The translations under genes were made by a program, and so were the position numbers. From positions 1 through 30,179 of the forward strand of contig PBDC01000115.1 of assembly GCA_002717185.1 (NCBI GenBank): 30,179 nucleotides of DNA, in the 5' to 3' direction. Under the pieces are notes generated by a model, which made no database searches, had not been told where the DNA came from, and saw nothing but the letters and a program-made list of their open reading frames with translations. Source of the stretch: Rhodospirillaceae bacterium. Lineage in GTDB: Bacteria; Pseudomonadota; Alphaproteobacteria; UBA8366; GCA-2717185. Every line of letters starts with the position of its first letter. Within the stretch, counting starts at the first letter, position 1. This document shows positions 8,355 to 15,646 of the stretch, one piece after another.

Positions 8355-9523
8355 GGGTTGCGCTTTTCGGTCCATACATGTTCGAGTTGGCGGTTGGATT
8401 GCGGGAGAACCCGGCAAACGACGTTCGTCTGTTCCTCGATCAAGAGACGCTTCCTCGGTCGCTTCGGTCGGAGGCGATGCTCGATGATCCAGATTTCGTC
8501 GAGATCGGACCCTGGGTCTCTGGGCGGTCCATACTGCGACCGTCAGTATCGGCGATCGCCAGCCGGATGGCCGATTACGACCTAGCGCTGGTCACCGAGC
8601 TTGGGCCCGTCTTCGCTCGCCACTCAGGAATCCCGTATGTGTTCATCCCCTCTGGCTGGGACTTGACCTGTGGACCATTTCCGCTCCGGTCGCGGTCCAG
8701 CCGACGACGCGGGATCGGGGACCTCTCAGCGATGGTGGTTGCCGTGAGGATGAGGGCGGGTATCAGGGCAGCGGCGGGACTCTGGGGTGCACCGTTTGCG
8801 CCCTTCGCGACGGCTGCGGACCGCCTCGGACGCCCACTCACCCACAACCTTCCGCAGCCGGTGGACACGGATCTCTTCTCTCCGCAACGGGGCCCGGAAC
8901 GGCTATGCGATGAATCAGAGGCCTCCGAGAGGATCGTGATCTTCCACCCCTCGCGAATGATGATGTCAGAGGATCGCTTCCTCGTTGAGACCGGCCAGTG
9001 CAAGCGAAACCAGGTCCTCTTCGAGGGCATGGCGGACGCCGTGGCCGCCGGTGCCGACGTGCGTCTAAGACTCCTACGACGGGCCAGTTCGCCCGATGAG
9101 GACGAGGCGGTCCGGCGACTAGAGGCCCTCGGCCTGACTGAACACGTGGAGTGGTTGGATGCTGGACGCCCTGAGGGCTTCACTTGGGCCGAGTTGGCTG
9201 ATCTGTACCGGTCAGCCGACCTTGTGGCCGACGAGTTCGGTGGCTGGTTCGGGCTGGTGGCGATCGAGGGAGCCGCCTGTGGCCGTCCAGTCCTCAACCA
9301 TGTCGAGCCCGACACCATGAAGGCGATGTACCCCGATGGACACCCGTTCTTGCAGGCATCCTCGGCCGCTGAGGTCGCTGAGGCGATCCGGATGATTGGC
9401 GATGTCGATCATCGGCGGCGGCTCGGCGTGGCTTCCCGCCAGTGGGTCCTGAGGCACCACGACCGATCAGTCGTGGCCCGGTGGGCAGAGGTGACATTGT
9501 CCGAGATGGGGCTAGTCCGATGA
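8351..9523 (+). CDS. glycosyltransferase, GT4-like (tandem copy 1)
   Basis: A 390-residue putative GT-B glycosyltransferase. The C-terminal half carries the GT4-like donor-site segment EFGGWFGLVAIEGAACGRP (Glu295 to Glu306 region), and FHPSRMMM marks the start of the second Rossmann domain; the N-terminal domain includes MRVALFGPYMF and YVFIPSGWDLT. No membrane segment is seen. The protein is strongly similar along its length to the next gene, showing a tandem duplication. The ATG at 8351 overlaps the previous stop as ATGA; the frame is open further upstream, but that part lies inside the aminotransferase gene. Donor and acceptor are unknown; the operon context suggests addition of one of the modified amino sugars. 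Confidence 0.8.
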   Translation: MRVALFGPYMFELAVGLRENPANDVRLFLDQETLPRSLRSEAMLDDPDFVEIGPWVSGRSILRPSVSAIASRMADYDLALVTELGPVFARHSGIPYVFIPSGWDLTCGPFPLRSRSSRRRGIGDLSAMVVAVRMRAGIRAAAGLWGAPFAPFATAADRLGRPLTHNLPQPVDTDLFSPQRGPERLCDESEASERIVIFHPSRMMMSEDRFLVETGQCKRNQVLFEGMADAVAAGADVRLRLLRRASSPDEDEAVRRLEALGLTEHVEWLDAGRPEGFTWAELADLYRSADLVADEFGGWFGLVAIEGAACGRPVLNHVEPDTMKAMYPDGHPFLQASSAAEVAEAIRMIGDVDHRRRLGVASRQWVLRHHDRSVVARWAEVTLSEMGLVR

Positions 9524-10671
9524 GGATCGCGCTCTACGGCCACTTCATGTTCCAGCTGGCGGCAGGGCTCCGCGAACACACTGAACACGAGGTGCATCTC
9601 TTCCTCGACTCGGAGACGATTCCTACTTGCCTGCGCGACGAGCCGTTGCTTGGTGATCCGACCTTCGCCACGTCCGCGCCCTGGGTCGGGCGTCGGGAGA
9701 TCTTCCGTCCCGGCGATGCTGAGATCACCCGCCGCTTGGCCGACCACGATGTAGCCATCGTGACCGACCTTGGTCCGATCTTCGCCGAGCGGTCGGGGAC
9801 CCCCTACGTCTTCTTCCCCGCAGGATGGGACCTGACCCACGCACCGTTTCCGATCCGCGCCCGGTCGACTCGTAGACGTGGTCGTGCTGATGTGGTGGAC
9901 ACGCTCATAGGGATTCGACAACGGCGCGGAATCCGTGGTGCCACGAGCATCTGGGGGCCAGCCTTTACGCCGTTCCGATCGGCGACCAAACGTCTTGGAG
10001 TTTCGTTGGGCGACTGCCTTCCCCAAGCCATCGACACGGATCTCTTTCGACCGGGGGCTTCGACGGTGAGTACCGCCTCTTCGGTCACCGTCTTCCATCC
10101 GGCTCGCCTCATGTTTTCCCCCGATCCATTCATCATCGAGACGGGTGGCTGGAAGCGAAACGACCTACTCCTCCACGGCTTCGCCTTGGCTGTGGAAAGC
10201 GGTTTCGACGGGAGACTTCTGCTCGTAGAGCGGGAGGGTTCCCTAGACGAGGACCTCGCTCGCAGGCTTCTCGGCGAACTAGGCATTACGAACAGGGTCG
10301 ACTGGCTAGGAACGGGAACCGGTGTCGAGTTCAGTTGGCGGGAGGTCGCCGAGGTCTACCGGTCCTCCGACATCTCGTCGGACGACTTCGGGGGGTGGTT
10401 CGGGCTGGCGGCACTCGAGGGTGCCTCCTCCGGTCGTCCGGTCCTCAACTACCTCGAGCCCGAGGTGATGGAGTCTGAGTACCCCGGGGGGCACCCCTTC
10501 GTGCAGACACCTGATGCCGAGGCCGTTCGATCTGCACTTCTCGATCTCGCCGATCCTGACCGGCGGGCGGCCTTGGGTCGCGCGTCTCGAGATTGGGTGT
10601 TGAAACACCATGACCGGGGTGTGGTGGCCAGACGATGCGAGCGCATGCTAGGGGAGATTGGGCTGGCATGA
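9520..10671 (+). CDS. glycosyltransferase, GT4-like (tandem copy 2)
   Basis: A 383-residue paralogue of the preceding gene: shared landmarks include FGPYMFELAVGLRE versus YGHFMFQLAAGLRE, YVFIPSGWDLT versus YVFFPAGWDLT, NLPQPVDTDLF versus CLPQAIDTDLF, and WFGLVAIEGAACGRPVLN versus WFGLAALEGASSGRPVLN (residues 293-309 here). Loops between these landmarks differ, so the copies have diverged and may add different sugars or make different linkages. The ATG at 9520 overlaps the upstream stop as ATGA, and FHPARLMF again begins the donor-binding domain. No membrane segment is visible. The donor cannot be assigned from sequence. Confidence 0.8.
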   Translation: MRIALYGHFMFQLAAGLREHTEHEVHLFLDSETIPTCLRDEPLLGDPTFATSAPWVGRREIFRPGDAEITRRLADHDVAIVTDLGPIFAERSGTPYVFFPAGWDLTHAPFPIRARSTRRRGRADVVDTLIGIRQRRGIRGATSIWGPAFTPFRSATKRLGVSLGDCLPQAIDTDLFRPGASTVSTASSVTVFHPARLMFSPDPFIIETGGWKRNDLLLHGFALAVESGFDGRLLLVEREGSLDEDLARRLLGELGITNRVDWLGTGTGVEFSWREVAEVYRSSDISSDDFGGWFGLAALEGASSGRPVLNYLEPEVMESEYPGGHPFVQTPDAEAVRSALLDLADPDRRAALGRASRDWVLKHHDRGVVARRCERMLGEIGLA

Positions 10672-10699
10672 TGTCGGAGCAGTGCCGTCGTGGCAGACC

Positions 10700-10712
10700 G
10701 AGGAGGGTGAGG
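10700..10712 (+). promoter_or_regulatory. strong Shine-Dalgarno site for the acyltransferase
   Basis: A purine-rich run with two GAGG cores (10700-10706 and 10709-10712), the second ending 7 nt before the ATG at 10720. It fixes that start. This is one of the few genes in the operon not joined to its neighbour by an overlap (48-bp gap), and it has its own strong ribosome-binding site instead. Confidence 0.6.
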
Positions 10713-10719
10713 TGCAGCG

Positions 10720-11280
10720 ATGAGTGAACTCCACCAGGATCTCAGACTGCTGAGGAACGAGTCGGATGCTGCTACCAGAAAGGAATGGAATCGCAGCGTT
10801 CCGTTCCCCGAGGCTCTGTTCGACCGGTGGGAGCGAGCACGCGTCCTCGGCTTCGGTGAGGGCTCGAGCCTCTTCGACTCCGTGCACGTGCTCGGCCAGG
10901 TTCAGGTTGGGCGCCAGGTCTGGGTCGGCCCGTTCGTGATGCTGGACGGTTCTGGAGACCGTTTGTCTATCGGCGACCACTGCGATATTTCAGCCGGCGT
11001 CCATATCTACACGCATGACACTGCCCGGCGATGCGTCTCGATGGGGGTTGCCCCCATCCTGACCGGCCCGGTGACGATTGGGAGCGGGACGTATCTCGGT
11101 AGTCAGGCCGTGGTGCTTCCCGGAGTGACAATCGGGTCTCGGTGCGTGGTTGGCTCCAACAGTTTCGTGAACAGGGATCTTCCCGACCGGACGATCGCGG
11201 TGGGAAGTCCTGCCCGACCCGTGGGTCGGGTGGAGGGTGACGGAGAGGATGTTCAGTTCATCTATTCGGATCTGGCGTGA
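10720..11280 (+). CDS. hexapeptide-repeat acyltransferase (LbH family)
   Basis: A 186-residue acyltransferase with an alpha-helical N-terminus (about 45 residues) followed by left-handed beta-helix hexapeptides such as IGDHCDISAGVHIYTHDT and VTIGSGTYLGSQAVVLPGVTIG, ending in VGSPARPVGRV. The HDT region resembles the catalytic-His segment of maltose/galactoside O-acetyltransferase and WbbJ-type enzymes. It probably adds an acetyl or similar acyl group to a hydroxyl or amino group of a sugar in this glycan, possibly the product of the second aminotransferase. It is unlike the WbpD-type enzyme upstream. A good ribosome-binding site precedes the ATG, and its stop overlaps the GTG of the HisH-like gene. 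Confidence 0.8.
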   Translation: MSELHQDLRLLRNESDAATRKEWNRSVPFPEALFDRWERARVLGFGEGSSLFDSVHVLGQVQVGRQVWVGPFVMLDGSGDRLSIGDHCDISAGVHIYTHDTARRCVSMGVAPILTGPVTIGSGTYLGSQAVVLPGVTIGSRCVVGSNSFVNRDLPDRTIAVGSPARPVGRVEGDGEDVQFIYSDLA

Positions 11281-11939
11281 CGATGGTGCCAAGTGCAGAG
11301 GGCGATACTGCGAAGTCGCTCCTAGTGATTTCGACGGGTCTGGCAAATGTGGGTTCGGTTGTGAACATGTGTGGCCGTCTCGGTGCCGTGGTCACGGTAA
11401 GTGACGACCCGGCGGAGGTGAGGACAGCCCACCGGGTGCTCCTTCCGGGCGTAGGGGCATTCGACCTCGGTATGGAGGCCCTCGTCGAAGCTGGGCTAGA
11501 TCAGGCCCTCAAGGACGTTGCTTCGTCGGGTCGGCCGATCCTCGGCATCTGCCTGGGTATGCAGCTCCTCCACGATGGGAGTGAGGAGGGTACCCGTCAG
11601 GGTCTCGGCCTCGTCCCGGGCATGGTGAGGCGGCTGGCCACCGATTCAGAGTACGGGCGAGTGCGCATTCCCCACATGGGCTGGTCTCGGGTCCGCGCAG
11701 AGGGCGACCATCCTTTATTCGACGGCATGGACGAGGAGTCGCGCTACTACTTCGTTCACTCGTACGCCTCGAATCCGGCCGATCCGGGGGACGTGATTGG
11801 GCGATCGGCCCACGGTGCGTTGTTCGTATCGGCGGTGGCCCGTGGAAGCGTGATGGGCGTGCAGTTCCACCCCGAGAAGAGCCACCGGTTCGGGAAGGCG
11901 CTGCTCGCCAACTTCCTGCAGATGGAACCATGCTCGTAG
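11277..11939 (+). CDS. hisH2: HisH2-type glutaminase subunit of sugar amidotransferase
   Basis: A 220-residue class I glutamine amidotransferase of the HisH type. The nucleophile is Cys92 in GICLGMQLL, and His198/Glu200 in VQFHPEKSH complete the triad; the oxyanion-side LPGVGAF (56-62) is present. In histidine synthesis HisH makes ammonia for HisF, but no other his gene is nearby. Here it sits directly before a HisF-like gene and a WbpG-like ATPase, the arrangement of Pseudomonas HisH2-HisF2-WbpG, which converts an N-acetyl sugar to an acetamidino sugar. I infer that it hydrolyses glutamine to supply ammonia for that reaction. It starts with GTG at 11277 overlapping the previous stop (ATG 11283 is an alternative) and overlaps the next gene by 10 bp. 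Confidence 0.88.
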   Translation: MTMVPSAEGDTAKSLLVISTGLANVGSVVNMCGRLGAVVTVSDDPAEVRTAHRVLLPGVGAFDLGMEALVEAGLDQALKDVASSGRPILGICLGMQLLHDGSEEGTRQGLGLVPGMVRRLATDSEYGRVRIPHMGWSRVRAEGDHPLFDGMDEESRYYFVHSYASNPADPGDVIGRSAHGALFVSAVARGSVMGVQFHPEKSHRFGKALLANFLQMEPCS

Positions 11940-12718
11940 AACCACGCGTCATCCCGGTGCTGCTCCTCGAGAACCAGCAGTTCGTCAAGACCAGGGCCTT
12001 CGAGGACCCGGTCTACGTGGGCGATCCCATCAACGTCTTGAGCATCTTCAACGAGTTCGTGGTTGACGAGATCATCATTCTTGACATTGTTGCCGCCCAC
12101 ACCAGGAACACGCCGTGTTTCCAGATGCTGCGGAAGTACGCCGAGGAGTGCTTCATCCCGTTGGCCTATGGAGGCGGGCTCACGGAGGTCGACCAGTTCT
12201 CTGAGCTCTACCACGCCGGCTACGAGAAGGCCGTGGTGAACACCCTCCTCGCCGAGGATCCTGCAGTTGTGGAGGAGGCAGCCGCCCGATTCGGGAGTCA
12301 GGCAGTCGTGGCCTCCATCGACGTCCGGCGGCTTGACGGAGGTTTTGAAGTCGTGGTGAAGGGGAACCGGGAGGTGGTGTCGGACTCGCCGGCCAACTGG
12401 GCGCGGCGCGCTGTCGAGCTCGGCGTCGGGGAGGTGCTCGTTACCTCGGTCGACCGCGAAGGCACGGGAGTCGGATTCGATCTGGAGTTGATCTCGGAAG
12501 TGGCGGAGGTCGTGGACGTCCCGGTCATCGGCCATGGCGGCGGGGGGCGTCGGGCTGAGCTCGGGGGACCGGTACTTGAAGCCGGGGCCTCGGCAGTGGC
12601 CGCTGGTACTCTCTTTGTCTTCCAAGGACCCGATCGGGGCGTGTTGATCAACTATCCGCCAAGGCGGCAGATCGAGAAGATTCTGATGCGGGAGGATGGG
12701 GCATGGGCCGAGGCGTAG
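11930..12718 (+). CDS. hisF2: HisF2/AglZ-type acetamidino modification protein
   Basis: A 262-residue (beta/alpha)8 barrel of the HisF type. The N-terminus RVIPVLLLENQQFVKT aligns with the HisF motif IPCLDV, but the catalytic Asp (Asp11 in Thermotoga HisF) is replaced by Leu12; the second cyclase Asp is kept as Asp131 in VVASIDVRRLDGG. This matches known HisF2/AglZ proteins (which read CLLL there) rather than histidine-biosynthetic HisF. Family knowledge says HisF2 pairs with HisH2 and passes ammonia to WbpG. Phosphate-site glycines (GHGGGG, AAGTLFVF) are retained. It overlaps HisH2 by 10 bp and WbpG by 16 bp, implying tightly matched expression of the three. Confidence 0.9.
   Translation: MLVEPRVIPVLLLENQQFVKTRAFEDPVYVGDPINVLSIFNEFVVDEIIILDIVAAHTRNTPCFQMLRKYAEECFIPLAYGGGLTEVDQFSELYHAGYEKAVVNTLLAEDPAVVEEAAARFGSQAVVASIDVRRLDGGFEVVVKGNREVVSDSPANWARRAVELGVGEVLVTSVDREGTGVGFDLELISEVAEVVDVPVIGHGGGGRRAELGGPVLEAGASAVAAGTLFVFQGPDRGVLINYPPRRQIEKILMREDGAWAEA
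12691..12695 (+). promoter_or_regulatory. Shine-Dalgarno site for the WbpG-like gene
   Basis: GGAGG ends 7 nt before the ATG at 12703, favouring that start over the later in-frame ATG at 12742, which has no comparable site. It lies inside the 3' end of the HisF2 gene. Confidence 0.55.
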
Positions 12719-13917
12719 GGCGAGGCGCTACCCCTGAGTCGATGGCGGACCAGCTTGTGGCTGGGGTCCCGCGGGGGTGCGAGCGGTGCCTCTACGACGA
12801 GGCCATCCCGGGGGTCTCCTTCCGGTCCGACGGGTCATGCTCTTACTGCGCCCTTCACGACCAGATGGACGCCCAGTATCCGGTGGGGCCGGAGGGCGAG
12901 GAGCGGCTCCAGGCGCTGGTTGACGAGATGAAGGCCGGCGGTCGGGGCAAGCAGTTCGACTGCATCCTCGGAGTGAGCGGTGGCTGTGACTCGTCGTTTC
13001 TTGCCCACGAGATGGTTCGTCGTGGTGTGAGACCGCTCGCCGTCCACTTTGACAACACGTGGAACAGTCCGATCGCCACGAACAACATCTACACGGTCCT
13101 CGACCAGTTGGACGTTCCCCTCGAGACATTCGTCGTCGACAACCATGAATACGATGACATCTACCGCGCGTTCATCGAGTCGGGTGTCCGCGACATAGAG
13201 GCACCGACCGACATCGGCTTCATGGGCGTCCTCTACCGGGCTGCCGAGAAACATGGGATCCGTCACATCGTCGAAGGGCACTCCTTCCGGACGGAAGGGG
13301 TCTCGCCGCTCGGTTGGCTCTACATGGACGGCCGTTACGTCCGGGAGGTCCATCGTCGGTTTGGAACGATGCCGATGCGGACCTTTCCCAACATGCCGTT
13401 CGGAAAGTTCGTGAAGTGGGCCGCGCTGTCAGGGATCCGGCGGCATCGACCGCTCTACCATCTTGACTACCACAAGGAGGCCACGAAGGCGTTCCTGACT
13501 GAGGAGTACGGCTGGGAGTGGTACGGCGGACACCACCTGGAGAATCGCTTCACTGCGTTCTACCACTCGTACTTCCTGCCTCGCCGGTTCGGCCTCGACC
13601 AGCGGATCAACGAGCTCTCGGGACGGGTCCGATCGAAACAGTTGACCCGAGAGGAGGCACAAGCCGAGTATGAGGTGGACCCGGTCATCGATCCAGAACT
13701 CCTCGCCATGGTCAAAAAGAGGCTCGGCTACTCGGAGGACCGCTGGGTGGAGTTGATGGACGCTCCGCACCGCCACCACACCGACTATCCGACCTACCAG
13801 TCGACCTTCCGACGACTCCGACCCCTGTTCTGGTTGCTCTACCGCCTCGATCGAGTCCCCAAGACCTTCTATGTGAAGTTCTGCCGACCCGAACTGGGAG
13901 ACGGTGGACCGAAGTGA
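12703..13917 (+). CDS. wbpG: WbpG-type N-acetyl sugar amidotransferase
   Basis: A 404-residue PP-loop ATPase of the N-acetyl sugar amidotransferase family (WbpG, PseA, WbuX). The ATP PP-loop is SGGCDSS (92-98). Four cysteines form a CxxC...CxxC set (Cys26, Cys29, Cys46, Cys49) that probably binds zinc. The segments AVHFDNTWNS, IVEGHSFRTEG and YHLDYHKEATKAFL are typical of the family. In Pseudomonas, WbpG with HisH2 and HisF2 turns the C3 N-acetyl group of UDP-ManNAc(3NAc)A into an acetamidino group using ATP and glutamine-derived ammonia. The diamino-uronate genes upstream fit this substrate. The C-terminal 25 residues have an aromatic-rich LFWLLYRL stretch of unknown meaning. The stop overlaps the GTG of the carbamoyltransferase. 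Confidence 0.92.
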   Translation: MGRGVGRGATPESMADQLVAGVPRGCERCLYDEAIPGVSFRSDGSCSYCALHDQMDAQYPVGPEGEERLQALVDEMKAGGRGKQFDCILGVSGGCDSSFLAHEMVRRGVRPLAVHFDNTWNSPIATNNIYTVLDQLDVPLETFVVDNHEYDDIYRAFIESGVRDIEAPTDIGFMGVLYRAAEKHGIRHIVEGHSFRTEGVSPLGWLYMDGRYVREVHRRFGTMPMRTFPNMPFGKFVKWAALSGIRRHRPLYHLDYHKEATKAFLTEEYGWEWYGGHHLENRFTAFYHSYFLPRRFGLDQRINELSGRVRSKQLTREEAQAEYEVDPVIDPELLAMVKKRLGYSEDRWVELMDAPHRHHTDYPTYQSTFRRLRPLFWLLYRLDRVPKTFYVKFCRPELGDGGPK

Positions 13918-15635
13918 AGGTCCTGGGTATAGCTAACGCCTGGGACTCCGGCGCTGCCCTTCTGGTAGACGGCGTGGTGGTGGCGGCGGCCAACGAGGAA
14001 CGATTCTCAAGGATCAAGCTCGACCGATGTTTTCCCGAGCGCTCCATCGGCTACGTGCTGGCCACAGGAGGCCTAGAACTCGACGGAATCGATCTGGTGG
14101 CCTCGGGCTGCTGGAAGGGCGCACACCCGTCGGAGACGATGCCTCGTCTGTTGGAGGAGGCTGAGCGCCAGGTGGCAGAGTCGTCCGATCCGGAGAGGAC
14201 CGAGAAGATGGTCAGCCAACGGCTGGCCGTCTCAAAAAGCCGAGATGCGGAGTTCCGAGACGAGTTAGTCGGGGAGTTGGCGGCACGGGGGGTCGGGAGC
14301 GATCGGATCCGGTTCTTCGACCACCACTACACCCACGCTGTGTCAGCTTGGAGTCCATCGGGTTTTGACGAGGCGCTTGTCCTTACCGCAGACGGCCGCG
14401 GAGACGGTCGGGCGGTCACCCTCTGGCACGGGACGCGCACAGGGTTGAAGTTGTTGGACATGGCCACCGAACTGGTCAGTCCAGGTGCCCTCTACGGGTT
14501 TATCACTGCCTGGATGGGCTTCGTACCGGACCGACACGAGGGGAAGGTCACTGGCTTGGCCGCCTACGGGGTGCCGTCAGGGGCCCGTGGCCTGCTCGAG
14601 TCTGGCTACGGCTTCGATGTCGAGTCCGGGCGCCTCCGATCGGCCATCGGACCGTCGTACGCGCCGTTCGTCACCGCCCGTCTCCCCGAACTCGAGGCCG
14701 GCTTGGACGGGCACCGCCGCGAGGACGTCGCCCACGCGGTCCAGACGCTTCTGGAGGACAGCCTGATCGGCTTCCTTGAGGCCAACATCGAGCGTCTGGG
14801 AATTGAGTCGACGAACCTCTGCCTCGCTGGAGGGTGCATGGGCAACGTGCGACTAAACCAGAAGCTCAGGGAGGTCGACGAGGTCAACGAGGTATACGTC
14901 TTTCCCCATATGGGTGACGGTGGCCTCGGCTTGGGCGCCGCTATGGCGGTCGAACTGGAGGGCTCCGAGGAGACCGGGGGTCGACGGGTCGCCATGGAGA
15001 CCGCGTACATGGGGCCGGGTTTTAGCGACGAGGCAATCGAGGCGGTGGTCGTGGAGTCCGGGTTGCCCTACCGTCTCCTCGATGAGGCTGAGGTCGCTCC
15101 CGTTGTAGCCGACTTGATCGCCAAGGGGACCATCGTCGGCTGGTTCCAGCAGAGGATGGAGGTCGGACCCAGGGCACTCGGGGCGCGATCCATTCTCGCA
15201 TCGGCGACCGATCAGGGAATCAACGACTCGCTGAATCGTCGTCTGGACAGGACCGAGTTCATGCCATTTGCCCCAGCGACGACCGAGGCGCTCGCCGGGG
15301 AGTGCTTCGTTGGCTGGGAGCCGCAGCATGCCGCCAGCCGGTTTATGACGATGTGCTACGACTGCACGCAACTCCTGGCCGAGAGGTGTCCGGCAGTGGT
15401 CCACGTAGACGGGACTGCACGACCGCAGGTCGTCGTCCGAAACCACAACCCGAGGTATTACGACGTCATCCAGGCCTACGCATCTTCAACTGGCAACCCG
15501 GCGATCATCAACACCAGTTTCAACCATCATGAGGAACCGATTGTGCTTTCACCCCAAGATGCGCTCCGGAGCCTCGCCGATGGAAACGTCGATGTGCTGG
15601 TAGCGGGCCGGTGCCTAGTGAGCCTGGCCGAATGA
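13914..15635 (+). CDS. NodU/CmcH-family carbamoyltransferase
   Basis: A 573-residue O-carbamoyltransferase. The N-terminal Kae1-like domain begins MKVLGIANAWDSGAALLVDG and holds the metal-binding FFDHHYTHA (134-142, with His137, His138 and His141) and LTADGRGDG. The C-terminal domain carries VGPRALGARSIL (from Gly418) and LNRRLDRTEFMPFAPA. The family first makes carbamoyl-AMP from carbamoyl phosphate and ATP, then transfers the carbamoyl to a sugar or antibiotic hydroxyl. As the last gene of the operon it probably carbamoylates a sugar of this glycan. Start: GTG 13914, overlapping the upstream stop. The gene ends 11 bp from the oppositely oriented GT2 gene, with no convincing terminator between. 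Confidence 0.9.
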   Translation: MKVLGIANAWDSGAALLVDGVVVAAANEERFSRIKLDRCFPERSIGYVLATGGLELDGIDLVASGCWKGAHPSETMPRLLEEAERQVAESSDPERTEKMVSQRLAVSKSRDAEFRDELVGELAARGVGSDRIRFFDHHYTHAVSAWSPSGFDEALVLTADGRGDGRAVTLWHGTRTGLKLLDMATELVSPGALYGFITAWMGFVPDRHEGKVTGLAAYGVPSGARGLLESGYGFDVESGRLRSAIGPSYAPFVTARLPELEAGLDGHRREDVAHAVQTLLEDSLIGFLEANIERLGIESTNLCLAGGCMGNVRLNQKLREVDEVNEVYVFPHMGDGGLGLGAAMAVELEGSEETGGRRVAMETAYMGPGFSDEAIEAVVVESGLPYRLLDEAEVAPVVADLIAKGTIVGWFQQRMEVGPRALGARSILASATDQGINDSLNRRLDRTEFMPFAPATTEALAGECFVGWEPQHAASRFMTMCYDCTQLLAERCPAVVHVDGTARPQVVVRNHNPRYYDVIQAYASSTGNPAIINTSFNHHEEPIVLSPQDALRSLADGNVDVLVAGRCLVSLAE

Positions 15636-15646
15636 TCAGGCACCTC

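Noticed and set aside
10668..10727. Tiny ORF of 19 codons beginning at an ATGA overlap after the second glycosyltransferase
   Set aside because: It is Arg-rich, overlaps the acyltransferase start, and includes that gene's ribosome-binding site; most likely chance, though a coupling role cannot be excluded.
11277..12718. Histidine biosynthesis hisH-hisF pair
   Set aside because: The HisF-like protein lacks the first catalytic Asp, the next gene is a WbpG-type amidotransferase, and no other his gene is near.
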